Shown piece by piece: positions 36,798-49,887 of a DNA stretch of 64,000 bases. The stretch lies in the NCBI RefSeq assembly GCF_000002995.4, contig NW_025062476.1, positions 13,573,001 through 13,637,000 on the forward strand, written 5' to 3'. The position numbers and the translations under genes are program-made. This stretch comes from Brugia malayi. Lineage: Eukaryota; Nematoda; Chromadorea; Rhabditida; Onchocercidae. Below the pieces are notes generated by a model that saw only the letters and a list, made by a program, of their open reading frames with translations, did not search any database and was not told the origin of the DNA. Position 1 is the stretch's first letter. Each line of letters starts with the position of its first letter.

Positions 36798-37442
36798 TTT
36801 TTATTACGAATATTTATTCGTATAAATACCGGTTTGTGGCGGACGAAAAAATACTGAAAGTTTTTTTTTTTTTTCTAAGAGAAAAATTCAAAATAGATAA
36901 GACGATAATTCAGAAATTTGTGTTTTTTGACTAGCATGAATAGTTTGAAAATATATTTAAGAATGAAATTTTTACTTTCAAATTATTTCAAGATATTGTA
37001 TTTTTATAATATATTTCTGAAATTATAGCTTTCAATTATAGACACTAAGAATGGAAAAATTCAAAAATCTACTACATATTTCAAATAGATTAAAAATTTT
37101 TAAGCAGTAGACTTCTTTATTATATTTATTATATTTGAAGCATATTTTGAAGTACTTTGTTTATTTCATTTAATCTGTGTAAGTATTTTGTTTGATGTTC
37201 AAAGAATGATATGTGTTATATCATAATAGAAAGTAAATAAGTTTATTCAATTTGTTAGTATGCAAATAATTTTCTAACGACAAAAAACAAAAATGAATTG
37301 ATCATAATTTTCATAATAATATGCTAACTGCAACGCTCAAATAGTGTTGAATCAGAAAATCTTATAATAAATTATAATTCAACTGAGAGTTAGCTAAAAA
37401 AAAAAGTTAACAATTTGAACTTCTTTATTCGACAAATAAATT

Positions 37443-37490
37443 GTTCTCTTTCTCTTCCTCTCCCTCTCTCTCTCTCCATCTCTCTCTCCT
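37443..37490. repeat. CT-rich polypyrimidine tract
   Basis: Nearly pure pyrimidine tract with CTCTCT blocks, about 48 bases. Confidence 0.85.
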
Positions 37491-38499
37491 TCATATTTAA
37501 TATATTATTGGTAATTATCAAAGTATTTCATAATATTATACTGAAAATAATAATTGATAGCAAAATTGTGATAATTTTACAATTATTTAACATAACAATT
37601 TTCTAATCCCTTATTAACCGATAATTGATTGTAATTTGGCGATGAAAGTTTTTTTGTGACCTTTAAACTCTTTTCTTGTCCTTCTTCCTTTGACATATTT
37701 GTGAGTTTACTCATCTGTAATGATCAATTCAGTGAAGTGGTAAATTAGTATGTGAAATGCAATTATTTGTTAATAGATAAAGTTTAATTGAACGATGAGA
37801 AATCATTTTGCCATTTCATTATTAAAAAAAAAAAAAATTTTTTTTTTTTATTAAATTAAATTGATTACATATCATTTTATTTATATGATAAAATAACAAA
37901 GTAAATAAAAAGTAAGAAACAAAAAAGGAAAAAAAAATTAAGTAAATAAATTTAGCAGAAATTAGTTTTTCATTTATTACACGATGATTAATTGTATCGA
38001 ATTTAATTTATTGTCTTTTTTTTTCCCAACTAAATTTACTGCTATCAGTTTTTTTTCTAATATTATTATCACTAGTGATAAGAGCTAAACAATAATTGCT
38101 ACAGAGAATATTATTTTCTAGAAGATAGCATCAATCCATTTATTCTTATAATTACATCAATTCAACAAATTCTAACAAATTTTCCAATCAATTTTTTTTT
38201 TTTTAACTAATTAATGTATTTATTAATATAATTGTGTAAGCAATAATAAATATTCGTAAAAATATTTAGTAATATTTATTTATCTATCAAATATTTCCAA
38301 ACAAAAATACGATGTTATTATAATGATAACATTATTGTATTGTTTGATAAGCAATTTATTCCTGAAATTGATTAACTCTTAATGATTTATAATAAAAAAA
38401 ATATTTAACGACAAATGCAAAAAGAAGAAAAAATCGCAGGAAGAAGATCAAAAGAGAAAACTTTGTACTAATCAGTGAATTTTTTTTTTGATGAAAAAT

Positions 38500-38850
38500 A
38501 TATAATTAATATAATTGTAATACTAATAATATTGATAGTAATAAAAACAATAGCAATAACATTAATAATAACATTAATAATGATATTAATGTTATTATTA
38601 TTAATAATAATAATAATAATACAATGATAATAATACAATAAAAACAAAAGTATTTATAATAATAAAAATAATATTAACAATAATTATGATAATAAATAAT
38701 AATAATAATAATAGTAGTAAAAAACAATAGTAAATAGTAATAATAATGATAACAATGATAATAATAATAATAATAATGGTAATAAGAAACAGCAATAACA
38801 GCAGCAATAATTATAATAATAAAATAATAATAACAATAATAATTATTATT
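38500..38850. repeat. AAT/ATA imperfect repeat field
   Basis: About 350 bases made almost only of AATAAT, AATAATG, AACAAT and TAGTAA steps, with local inversions such as TTATTATTATTAATAATAATAA near 38592-38616. It stays open on the minus strand as an artificial Leu/Ile-rich frame. Confidence 0.85.
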
Positions 38851-39470
38851 ATTGTATATAATGAATGATATATGTTAATGAAATTAAGATGGGACTATTA
38901 TACTATATGTAAAATTTATAACACAGAATGATTTTCACTTTTTTTGTTATCAAAATTGTTTCTTTGATATAAAATTTATTAATTTACAAAAATAATACAA
39001 CAACGATAATTTTTATATTTTGATCAAATTTAAACAAATTTGAATTTGATATGATAATTTCACTTTATATAAATGTAAATATTTTATTGATTAATTCTTT
39101 TTTTATTAAAACAATTTTTTTTTATTATCATAAATTTGCATTTTATACATTTATAATAGCAATGAATATTTTATAATTTCTGTTAGGTTTTGTGATTAAT
39201 AATGAATATTCTTAATCACTAATTATATTTTTAATTTTTATTTCTGAAAAAATTAAACAAAATTTTGATATAATTTTTAGAATTCAGAAGAAAAGAAATG
39301 AAATGATGCCGTAAAAAAAATTTTAAAAGAAAAAAAGAAACTGATATTAAAAAAAAAAAATTAAAAGAAAAAACTGATATTACAATAAATTTTTGTAAAA
39401 CAAAATAAAAAACTAATATTGTAGTAAATTTAAAAAAAAAAAAAAATGAGATTACCAATTTAATTAACAT

Positions 39471-39476
39471 TTTATT
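39471..39476 (-). terminator. poly-A signal of the meteorin-like gene
   Basis: AATAAA on the minus strand starts 2 bases after the TGA stop (39478-39480), implying a very short 3' UTR. Confidence 0.45.
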
Positions 39477-39477
39477 A

Positions 39478-42400
39478 TCACAATGTTGTTAATTGACAAG
39501 GCGCATTTTCCGATTGCTCTTGTACAATTTGCGCATAATGCGAAATTGTTGGCGAACAAATGATATGCACCGCATCAAATTTCATTTTAGCAATGTAAAT
39601 TCGACTAGTTTTATTCTCATCTTTTTCATATAAACAACCAATAACTGGTGCTAAAATTTAAAATTTAAAAACAAAATTTATTTAAAGTTAAAAAAAAGAG
39701 AAGCAAAAATAAGGAAAACAAAAAAAAAATGTAAATAATATTTTAAATAAATATGAAAAATACTTTTGTTTTCTTTTCTTCTGCCATTCATAAATGTTTT
39801 CAAATAAAATTTTTTTGTTCTATTTTTTTTCAAAAAAAAAAAAAAAAAAAGTTTTAATAAATTCAAATTTAATATTAAAAGAATATATATAAAAAAAAAG
39901 ATAGAAAATGAAATTTACCTTTCAAAATACTCTGATTATTGCGCTTTTCGATTATTTGATGATAATGCATTGGCATTCGTAATATTTTATCAATTAATAT
40001 ACGTTTATTATTTGCATCACTTTGATAACCTTCAAATACTGAAAGAAAAAAAAAAAGAACTTTTTTTTTTTTTTAAATTTCAACTTTTTCCTTCTTTTTT
40101 TCCTGTTCAATTAATTAAAATAAAATTAAAAATTTTCTGTGTCTTTTTTTTTTGCTGCAAAATATTTGATATTAGTTATACAGTTAATTAATAACAATAG
40201 CCAAAAGAAAAATAAATAATAATAATTAAATAAAAGAATAAAAATAAGGAAAACTTTCAGATCAAAATTCATCATTTCTGGAAAAATTATTACCAAAAGA
40301 TAAAATTTATTTTTGATCTTTTGTTTTTTTTTTTTTGAACTTACAAATGCTCCTTTTTTTATTGCATAATTTTATAAGTAAGATCAAGATAAAAGCAAAA
40401 AAAAAAAAAAAACAAAAGAGAGAGAGAGAAAGGGAAAAAAAGGAAAAAAAAAATTAATAAAAAATAATTTATAAATTAACAAACCAAAATCAGCATTATT
40501 ACAAAATGCATTTATAATATTGTTATTTGAGCAAATATCACATTTGTTCCGTTCATTATTAATTAATAATTCTGGCAAAATTTCATATTGAAAACCAGCA
40601 ATTCGTTGCTTCCAATTATGTATTTTTGAAATTTCAATAAAAATGATCACATCTAGCAGTTCAGTTTTCATACATTTTTGAAATTCTTCCATCACATTTA
40701 TTAACTGATGTCTATTTTCATCTGTAAATGTTAATTTTATATAATCGAAGCAAAAAAAAAAAAAATAAAGAAATAACCAAGTTTTTTCTTTTTTTAAGGT
40801 TAAAAAATATGCATATGGTTGGTTTCTTTTTAAGTAGAAATTTATTTTTTTTTTTTTTCATTTTTTACAAAAAACTTTTATGTTTTATTTTATTTAAAAA
40901 AAATAATAATAATAATAATAAGAAAGAAAGAAAAAGGTATAAATGTATGCATACCTAATATATAATATAATATTTTATAGATTGGTAGTAAGAAACGTAT
41001 TCGAAGACAAATTTTTTCACTGTTTAAATTTTTGATTAAAAATCGAACTTGCATTCCACCAATCGGATCAATCCATTGAAGATAACCTTTGCTACATGAT
41101 AAATTTACCTTTTGAATAATTTGATCGTTTATTCCACCACTGAAAAATATTTTATTTGTTTATTAAATTATATTAATTAAAAGAATCACTATTACATTTC
41201 CTTATTAAATCATACCAGTTAAAAAGTTTTTTTTTTTTAAATTAATATAATAAAACTTAATTATTAAGTATCACTTTTTTTAATTAAATTATGCTGATTT
41301 AAATAAAACAATGTTGCATTTGCTAATTAAATTGTACCAATTAAAAAATCGATATTAGATTACTTAATTAAATTGTATTAATTTAAATAAACAAATATTG
41401 TATTTTTAATTAAAATATATTAATTTTAACGATCAATTATTTGTAATGAAATGCTTGGAATTGTTTATGAATATGAATTGTTTTTTTAAATTATTTCAGT
41501 TAATAATTCAATTACTTTATAATGTAATATAACAACAAATAATACTTACACTATTTTGCTCTCTAAATCATTGTTAAATTTTTTTTATTTTTAGTTAATG
41601 TTTCTTTTTTTTTTTTGCTTTTTTAGTTTGTTTATATCTTTATTTAATTATACTAAAAATATAAAAGTTTCACTTCTTTTTTTTTTGCTAGCAAATGAAA
41701 AAATGACCAAATTTTGAATTTAATTTTTTTATCTTTTTGTAGAAAAGGTATTATTTTTTATTTTCATTTATTACTCAAAAATTTATTTATTTTTTAACAA
41801 TTTATATTGCCTATCAATGCAAACAAAAAAAAAAAGAAAATTACTAATTTAAAATACAATTATTTCATTTCTTTTAATTTTTTAACTTTTTAAAATTCAT
41901 ACAATTGTAATTATAATATATGAATGTTGCAATTTTCTTTTTTTTTTTTTTTTTTTGTTCTTTAAAACTATTTTTATAATTTAAAAAATAAAAATTTTTT
42001 TTCTACAAAAATAAAAAGCTTTCATTGAAAGAATGAAATGAAATAAAAAAAAAAGAGAAAAAAAAATAGGAAAAAATGGATGAGAAAAAGTATAATATAA
42101 AAAGTAGAAAATATATGTTAGAGATTTGAATGAATGTAATCGATTTGATTGATTATAGTGTAAAGTCAATTGAGCGTATTTATTTTTAAAAAAAAAAAAA
42201 AAAAAATGATAAAATGAAAAATAGAAAAATAAAATATAAAAAATAAAAAAATGATTTAACTAATGGATAAGAAAATTTTTGCTTTGTAACAATTAAAATA
42301 TAATTTTTTTTGCAATTGTTGAAATTAAATCAAAGAAAAAAAATTGAATTTTTATCAAACAAAAAAGAAAGAAAGAAAATGAGGAAGAAAAATTTTTTGG

Positions 42401-44614
42401 TTTTTTAAACAAAACGATATCTGAATAATTTTTGAACAAATGATTAACTAATTGATTGTTCGATTGATTGATTGGTCGATCGATTGATTGATTGATTGAC
42501 TAACTAATTAAGTAATCATCCTTGACAAGAAGAAAAAATTTGTTTTTTTTTCATTTTTTTTTTAAATTCGCCTCTTTTTTTCTTTCAATTTTGCCTATAA
42601 TAACAATTTATGCGTAATGATGCGTGTAACCATTTTCGGTCAGATCAAAATTATTTTTTAAAAAAGAAATTTTCCTTTTTTCTTTCTTTTTTTTTTTTAA
42701 AATCAAAATGAGATAAGAAAAATGAATGATGAAGACAGAATTGTTTATTACATTTTTATTGTAAATGAAAATTTAATATAAAGAAATTAATTGAAAAAAA
42801 AAGAAAGGAAAAAAAGTTGATGATAAGTAATTTTTAAAATATAATTTAAAATAAAATTCATTAATTTTTTGTATTGTATTAATTTCATTTAAAAAAAAAA
42901 AAGTTAAAAAAGTTTAATGAATATATTTTTCAAAGAAAAGAAAATCATAAATGAAATTTTTTAAAAAAATACTTTTGTATAACAATTATTAAAAAGTAAC
43001 TTAACGTTATATTTTAATTAATTGCATTCCTTTTTTTTTTTTTTTTTTTTTTAAATTCTTTTAAAATTATCTTATTGAATAATCTATTTCTGTTTTTCAT
43101 TTTATCATGCGGTGATTTATTTTAAATTTTCATCTCATCCAATTGCAAACATTTTTGTTTTTTTCTTTTTATCAAAATCTGAAATAAAAAATTTTCAAAA
43201 ACATTAAGTGAAATTTACAGCATTATCAGTAATTTGGTAATTTTAGTGATAATTTAAATTTGCAAAAAAATGTTATTTAATAAAACATCAATAAATAATT
43301 TTATTATTTGTTTTATTTTTCTCTCTGATTTTTATATTTATTGCTAAAAAAAATTTTTTTTGTAATTTCAATATTTTAATTTTTGCTTTTTTTACTTTAA
43401 AAAAATATTTGAATTAAATTATCAAATTGTAAAAGAAGAATATTTTAGTTTTTTTTTTTTTTTTTTTGTAAACAAAAAAAAAGGAAATGTCAATATGTCA
43501 GTCAGAAAGGTCATTGGATTCTCATACATTATCCATTCAACCTATTTCTTATCTCAGGTAAATCAATCCGGAACGATACCCATACGATGGGAAAGCATTC
43601 CGATTGCACCGAAATTTCAAACTTTACTAAATTTTGCATAATCAAAATATTTTACTTATTAATACATACTTTTGCAATATTTAAAAATTGAATTAAATTA
43701 AATTAGCAAATTAAAAATAAAAAGTTTAACACTTAGTTGAACAAAAACTTATAAGTTCGAAATAAATTTCAAATTGAATTTTCTTCCTACAAATAATTGT
43801 TTACTTTTTAATTTAAAGTTAACATTTATTTACTTACTTATTCGACTTTTTACATTTTAATTCCTCTCCAAAATCAATACTATTTGAAATTAATTATTAA
43901 TGAAATTAACAGGCCAACCAAAATAGATTCAAAAAATCTTTCCAACTAGCAAAATTCAATAGTGATAAAGTGATACTGATGATGATTACTTCCTCATTTA
44001 CATATTTTTAATCATTTATCCTATATTTTTGCAACATTTTTTTTTTAATACTTTAGAAACTATTTTAATCGATTTAATAAATTACAAATTTTTACTGACT
44101 ACACAAAAATTCAATTTCAAAAAAGAAAGAAAAATTTAATCTTCTCAATCGATAATTTTTGTATCGCAATTGCTAGCCTAAAATATTTGCTTAATTTTTG
44201 CAGCAAAATTTTTAATTATTAAAATTTCTATAATTTTTTTTTAAATTAATACTTATTAATAAATCAACTGCAATGCATCATTTTTTTTTTTCTTAAAATT
44301 ATTTAATTTAAATTTATTACTTAAAAATAATAGATATACATATAATTATATGTACAGTACCTTGAATGCCATGAACAGTGCGTACTGTGTTTCCATACAT
44401 TTATCATATTATCATTATTATCATAATGATTATTATTATTATTATCGATATAATCAATCGTTAAAGCATTAAATTTGCATATATAAACGAATAGTATTAA
44501 TAGTTGAAAATAAATCGATCGATTCGTATACCAAATACCACCAATACCATCACCATAATCATTATCATTATCATCATCATTTTCATTATCATTATTATCA
44601 TCATGAATCATCAT
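39478..44614 (-). CDS. meteorin-family secreted protein
   Basis: Five exons, 44361-44614, 40955-41139, 40485-40721, 39919-40038 and 39478-39650; 322 residues, close to the ~300 of meteorin and meteorin-like, which are secreted factors in vertebrate neural, fat and immune tissue. Ordered matches: HCSWHS (79-84; vertebrate RCSWRGS), LSCSKGYLQWIDPIGGM (98-114; ACAEGAVEWLYPAGAL), WKQRIAGFQYEI before a CDIC motif (CRPC), FCNNADFV (ACTSDFV), and a C-terminal part with GCLY, ICSP and PCQL cysteines. The hydrophobic segment at 34-52 is preceded by an acidic Asp/Asn-rich stretch encoded by a GAT/AAT repeat, unusual for a signal peptide. A TTTCAG acceptor 6 bases before the ATG supports this start. Intron 1 is 3.2 kb. 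Confidence 0.85.
42452..42500. repeat. GATT tetranucleotide repeat in meteorin intron 1
   Basis: Imperfect (GATT)n run with embedded TCGATCGA, about 49 bases. Confidence 0.8.
43487..43626. other. GC-richer island in meteorin intron 1
   Basis: About 140 bases of balanced composition inside a very AT-rich intron. It has no coding-like frame that fits the flanking exons. It includes CGGAACGATACCCAT followed by ATGGGAAAGCATTCCG (about 43571-43604), which can fold into a short imperfect hairpin. It may be an intronic enhancer or a small RNA; function unknown. Confidence 0.35.
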
Positions 44615-46458
44615 TAATCGCTGAAATGAAATAAATGAAACAAATTAAATCAGAATTATTCAACATTTCTTATTTGTAGAGAAAAAAAAAGAAAGTGATA
44701 TCATGCCATATCATGTCAATTTGTACAATATAATCCTACTTTTTAAATATCACAGTACAAATTCTAATCATAAATACATTTTACAAATGTAATCATTACT
44801 GATAACTACTTATGATATAAATGATACAAATCTTTTTAATATCACAATTTCCCTATTATTACAGAACAAATTTCAATCAAAAAAAGATTTTTTTTTTTCA
44901 AATGTAATCATTACTGATAACTACTACTGATAAGTACTTTTTTAATTATCATGATAAAAATATTAATTATACGAATTATATAAATATATCAATTAATTAA
45001 CGATGTGAAATATGAGTTAATTATATGAATTATATAAGTATATCAATTAATATCACAAAATATATTTTCCAAATCTAAACATTACTGATAACTGCTTCTC
45101 ATATAAAACTTTTTTTTAAAAAAAAAGAAAAAAATATTTATCACAAATTTTATAACTAAAAAAATATATTTCAACTTTTGACAATGTATCATTTCCGATA
45201 TTTTAAGATGCAAATGTCATCCATTGTTGTCCACTTCTAACACAAATCCCACCTCTACAAATTTCTAACCACACCTACTTTAGATCAGAATAAAAAAAAT
45301 AAATAAGAATGAACTGATTCACACATATTCCATCTCTGCAAACTTTATAAAAAGTAAACAATTCAAATTTTATCTCTTAATTTTAAGTTATTTTCAAATA
45401 ATATAAAATAATGAAATGATAAATTTGCAATATCATTTAAAAAAAAAAAAGTATAAAATAACATTTATGTTTTATTTGATATAGCAATTAAAATAAAATA
45501 TTATTTTAATCGCAAATTATCATTTCATACTTTTAAAAGTTATTGTAGGAGAAAAAAAGAAATAAAATATTATTAACTAAAACTAAGAAATTTTATTATA
45601 TAATAATTATTGTTGTGAAAATTTATTGGTATTGAAAAAAAAAAAAAAGCTAATTATTTTAAAAAAGAATATAGTCATTTCAATTAACTTTAGTAATACT
45701 TTTTAACCTCAATAAATTTATATCTAACAATTTTTTTGATAATTAATTATAATATTTTATATTTAATAATATGATGTCTAATAATATAACAGTATAAAAT
45801 TTTTTTTTAATAATTAATTTTAGTAATTATATTTAATAATATATTACATATTTAATAATATAATATATACTTTAATAATCTGAATCATACATGGCATTAA
45901 GAAGTTTTTAAGAAATTCATTTACTTTAACTTTTGTCTACTTTTTACTTTTTACTTACATTCATAATACCATTTTTAATTTCTCTTTTTTTAAAATCATT
46001 TTTTAATCATATTTAATATTATTATTAGTTAAACATCAATAAATAATTTCATTATGTATATATGTTTATTTGAGAAATAAAAAAATTTTCTTTTTTATAA
46101 ATATAAATGTATATTTTACTCATTTATGTTCATAAAAAAATTGTTTCATTATTTGAAAAAGTTTAAGATGTAAACCTTTACTAAATTTATTCTTTATTAA
46201 TTTAAAATTTTTCAATAAATTAAAATTAATTTTGATTCAATAATAAATTATCATAATAACAACGAGAAAAAAAATTATCATTTCATTGTTTATCATTTAA
46301 TTAATAAATGATAATAATTGTTTACTTCATCTTTTCTTTTGCTTTTTTTCTCTTTCTTCTTCATTCTATTTTAAAATTTAAAATTAAAAGTTTAAATTGA
46401 TGCATATCTAAATTTATTTCAAAAAACATGCACATATCACATGTACTTATACGTTCAT

Positions 46459-46506
46459 ACACGCACACGTACACGTACACGTACACGTACACGTACATAC
46501 ACGTAT
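46459..46506. repeat. ACGTAC hexamer repeat
   Basis: About five exact copies of ACGTAC with flanking ACGCAC and ACATAC variants. Each unit contains the self-complementary GTAC and ACGT cores, so the array is rich in CpG in an AT-rich background. Confidence 0.85.
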
Positions 46507-48304
46507 ATAAATTGCATATCGTCTTTTTTTTGTTTTTGTTGTTGTTGTTGTTGTTTTTTTTTTCTTCTTATTCTTTAAAGAATTTTCGATCTAAACAAAG
46601 CATATCTCATTTATTTTTATCACAATGATATGATAATTTCAAATGATAATTTGATTGTTTTATTCATGATATATTGATAATTTTAGATTTTAAATGGATA
46701 ATTTAATGAACTACATCAAATTTTGGGTGCCGTAATAGATATTCAAAAATTTTTAATATCAAATTTAATAAATAAATTATTATCAACTTGTAAATAATTT
46801 AAATTTTTTTTTTTTTTTGTTTTATCTCATAAATAATATCTCTAAGTAGTGTTAAAAGAGAATCGCTTAGTGATATCAACAAATTTTCTTTATTATCCTG
46901 AGAGAGTGATGAAATGAAAAATGCCGACAAAATTTTGTTTACAACTTCACATCACTAAATTATATGTTTACAATAAATTTCCATCAACTAAATTCATCAT
47001 TCTCTCAGCTAATCATCAATCATTAATGTGCAAAAACGATGATTCTTCTTTAAATTTACAAAAATTTTTCATGTATAAGAAAGAAAAAAAAACGAAAATG
47101 TGAAAATTTAACACGAAATTATTACTTTTAAATTAATTTAAATAATCATTGTAAAATTTAAAATGTATCGTTATCAATTTGAAAAACACTTTTAATTGTT
47201 CAAAACCAATAAAAAAAGAAAATAAAAGTAATGGAAAAAAAATTTTTTCTTTTTGAAATGTTTAAATTATGAACTAAATTGGATATTAAATTAAATTTGT
47301 TTTTCATTTTTTATCTAACATTGAAGCAATTATTTATTATTTTATTGTAATAAAAAAAAAAAAGAGAGAAATTAATTTATTAAATTGTTAAGTGTATATT
47401 ATTGTTTATTTTTGTATTATCCTAACATTTTGTGCGTTTATTTTGCTTTTTTGTTCTTTCAATTCCAACCAATTTGAAATGAAAATGAAATTTAGGAAAT
47501 GCATTACTTAAATTTAAATGATAAAATATAATTATATTTTATACAAACACTGAGAGAAAAAAATTAATAAAATAATATTTTATTCAAAAAAAAAAGACAT
47601 ATGCTATTTGATTGGAAAAAAAATTAGCTTTATTCTCCAAATCAACAATAATTTATGACAATTTTTTATGTCTTTAAATTCATCGAATTTGATTAATTAT
47701 AAATGATAAGTAAATTTTAAATTTGTCACTTTTTTATTTTCTCATTTCTTTTTTTTTTTACAAATCTATTAGCCAAATTTAAACTTAATTTAAAATTTAA
47801 TTTTCATTTGAAATAGCTAATAAAGCTTAATTCATTGCTATGATAAAATGAAATAATAATCAAAAATATTTATCACTAGCAAACTGTTTGCTACCAAAAA
47901 TTTTTTCAAAATCTATAAATGAGAAAATGTATGAGAAAGTGAAATTTTAGAAGAATAAAAAGTAAAGAAAATATTCTCTCTTCTGTTCAAATTGTTAATT
48001 TCGGCATAGATCAAATCGTATAAGCGCTATTATCCAAAGGCGGCATTCTGTTTAAAAATTTTCATTTTTTTCTTTCTTTTTTTTTTAAAAAAGTTTCTTT
48101 GATATTTGAAAAATTTTTCTGATAAACTTTTCCCAAATAATTTTTTTGATCAATAATTAAAAATATTTTATGATGTAGAAAGCAGAGAGGAAATAGCAAT
48201 CAGTTCATTATGATTAAAAAAAAAAAAAAAAAAGAATTTTTCAAAATTTCAATAATTTGAAAAATTTTTTTCTATAAAATATTATGTTAGATATTGGCAT
48301 TTTT

Positions 48305-48535
48305 TGATGCCTGTAATAACAATAATAATGATAAACAATAATAGATAATAGTAATAATAACAAACAATAATAAATAATACTAATAATAATAACAAACAAT
48401 GATAAATGATAGTAATAAAAATAAACAATAATAAATAGTAGTAATAATAATAAACAATAAAAAATAATAGTAATAATAATAACAAACAATGATAAATAAT
48501 AGTAATAATAATAATAAACAATAATAAAGAATGAA
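48305..48535. repeat. minisatellite, period about 32-33 bp
   Basis: Repeated units of the type AATAATAACAAACAATGATA followed by AATAATAGTAATA, about seven imperfect copies. The minus strand is open in all three frames as artificial Ile/Leu/Tyr-rich peptides, which were not accepted as proteins. Confidence 0.8.
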
Positions 48536-48892
48536 ATATTTGTATATTACTAATCTAAAACATATAAAAGAAAGCCAAAAAAAGTTTTTGCTAAACAAAT
48601 AAGCCAAGTAGAGAAAGAAAAAAAGAATTTATTCAATTTTTATCGCATAATTAGCAAAAATAATGAATGTGCATATCATTTATTCATTACTAATCACAAA
48701 TATTTATTCCAAAAAAAAAAAATGAAAGGAAAAAAAAATAAAATAAAAATGAATGATTGACTGATTGGCAGAAAGTAATTAAAATATCAAATTTCATAAA
48801 AGAAATTAGAAGGGCAAAAAAAAAAAAAAACAAATAGTGGAATACCTGCTGTGATAGATTAATAATTAATAAAAGAAATATGTGATAATCTG

Positions 48893-48934
48893 TTACGTCA
48901 TATTCTTTACGTCATATACTTTACGTCATATACG
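48893..48934. repeat. three-copy 14-bp array containing TTACGTCA
   Basis: TTACGTCATATTCT, TTACGTCATATACT and TTACGTCATATACG follow one another with no gap. Each holds TTACGTCA, the reverse complement of TGACGTAA, a CREB/ATF/PAR-bZIP type site. The array lies 1 kb downstream of the PAN-domain gene's stop and about 4.3 kb upstream of the meteorin-like gene. Confidence 0.8.
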
Positions 48935-49839
48935 CTAGATTTTTTTTTTTGCTTCATATTAAACGAGTAATTTATGTTTATAATTATTATTCATCATATA
49001 AAATTCATTTTTTTTTTTTTTTGTTTTTGTTCATTGCAAATTGCAAATATGAAGAAATGATCGAATCAAATTATTTGATACAATTTAAATTTAATTTTTC
49101 TGTTCTTAAGTAAATAATGAAAGGAAAAATGTATTATTCTTAAATTTTCAAATTGATTTCAATCAAATCATTTGTTTATTTGATATTGTAAATTTGATTT
49201 GGTAATAAAATTTTTACATTTATTTAAGTGATTACTAGTTCAAATTCAAAAAAAAGAAACAATTCTCACAAAAAAAAACTTTTTTTATTAAATGATTTTT
49301 CTAAAAATCAATAATTGTTTGGAATTCTTTTTTTTTTAACTTACAAAAAGATTACAGCAAATGAATGATTGACAATGAAGTTTATTTGATTCCAAAAGTG
49401 TGGCAATAGTTTTTTGCTTCAACTAATTTGGATCTCTTTGATTCGATCAATTTTGATCTGTTTGCTTCAAATAATTTTGATCTGTTTTTTCCAACTAATT
49501 TTGATCTGTTTGTTTCAACTAATTTTGATCTCTTTGTTCGTTTCTTTTTTTTTTTTTTGTAACTTAAAATTATTAAAATTAAAAACTTAAAATTAAAAAA
49601 TTATGAAGAATTAAATCAAAAAATTCAAGCAGAAAAAAAAAGCAAAAAAAGTATTTTCCTTTAGTTTCTATTCATATTTGCTTTTTTTTTTTTTTGTATA
49701 ATGCTGCAAAAAATTTTTATTTAGAAGAAAATTTATTTTAAATAATTTGAAATAAAATAACTGATGATATCTTAACAATTAAATTAAATTAATTTGAAAT
49801 TAATTCTTTTTTTTTTAAAAAAAAAAGGGACAAATTAAA

Positions 49840-49846
49840 TTTTTAT
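49840..49846 (-). terminator. poly-A signal of the PAN-domain gene
   Basis: AATAAA on the minus strand, about 42 bases after the TAG stop at 49888-49890. Confidence 0.5.
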
Positions 49847-49887
49847 TATTATCTATCAATTTCATATCAGTGATTATAAAATTTTCA

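Larger units (their letters stand above)
36798..39477. other. convergent 3' region, INTS8 / meteorin-like gene
   Basis: Two genes end towards each other here. It is AT-rich sequence with a CT-rich tract (37443-37490) and a long AAT-type repeat field (38500-38850). Frames at 37415-37606, 38601-38807 and 39231-39470 are read from repeats or homopolymers and are not taken as genes. Nothing else recognised. Confidence 0.6.
44615..49887. other. 5.3-kb intergenic region with repeats, no gene seen
   Basis: This lies between the start of the meteorin-like gene and the 3' end of the PAN-domain gene, both on the minus strand. It carries poly-A/T runs, an ACGTAC repeat, a 32-33-bp minisatellite and a TTACGTCA array. 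Frames at 46428-46628, 46921-47103 and 48241-48607 come from repeats or lack coding composition. A GC-richer patch lies at about 48000-48055, with no assigned function. Confidence 0.6.

Noticed and set aside
38601..38807. Leu/Ile-rich minus-strand frame, like a membrane protein
   Set aside because: It is produced by the AAT/ATA repeat field, not by codon-like sequence.
46428..46628. Forward frame with a Thr/Tyr repeat and a Leu/Phe run
   Set aside because: It is made by the ACGTAC hexamer repeat and a GTT/poly-T tract.
48241..48607. Three overlapping minus-strand Ile/Leu/Tyr-rich frames
   Set aside because: A 32-33-bp minisatellite without stops on that strand explains all three.
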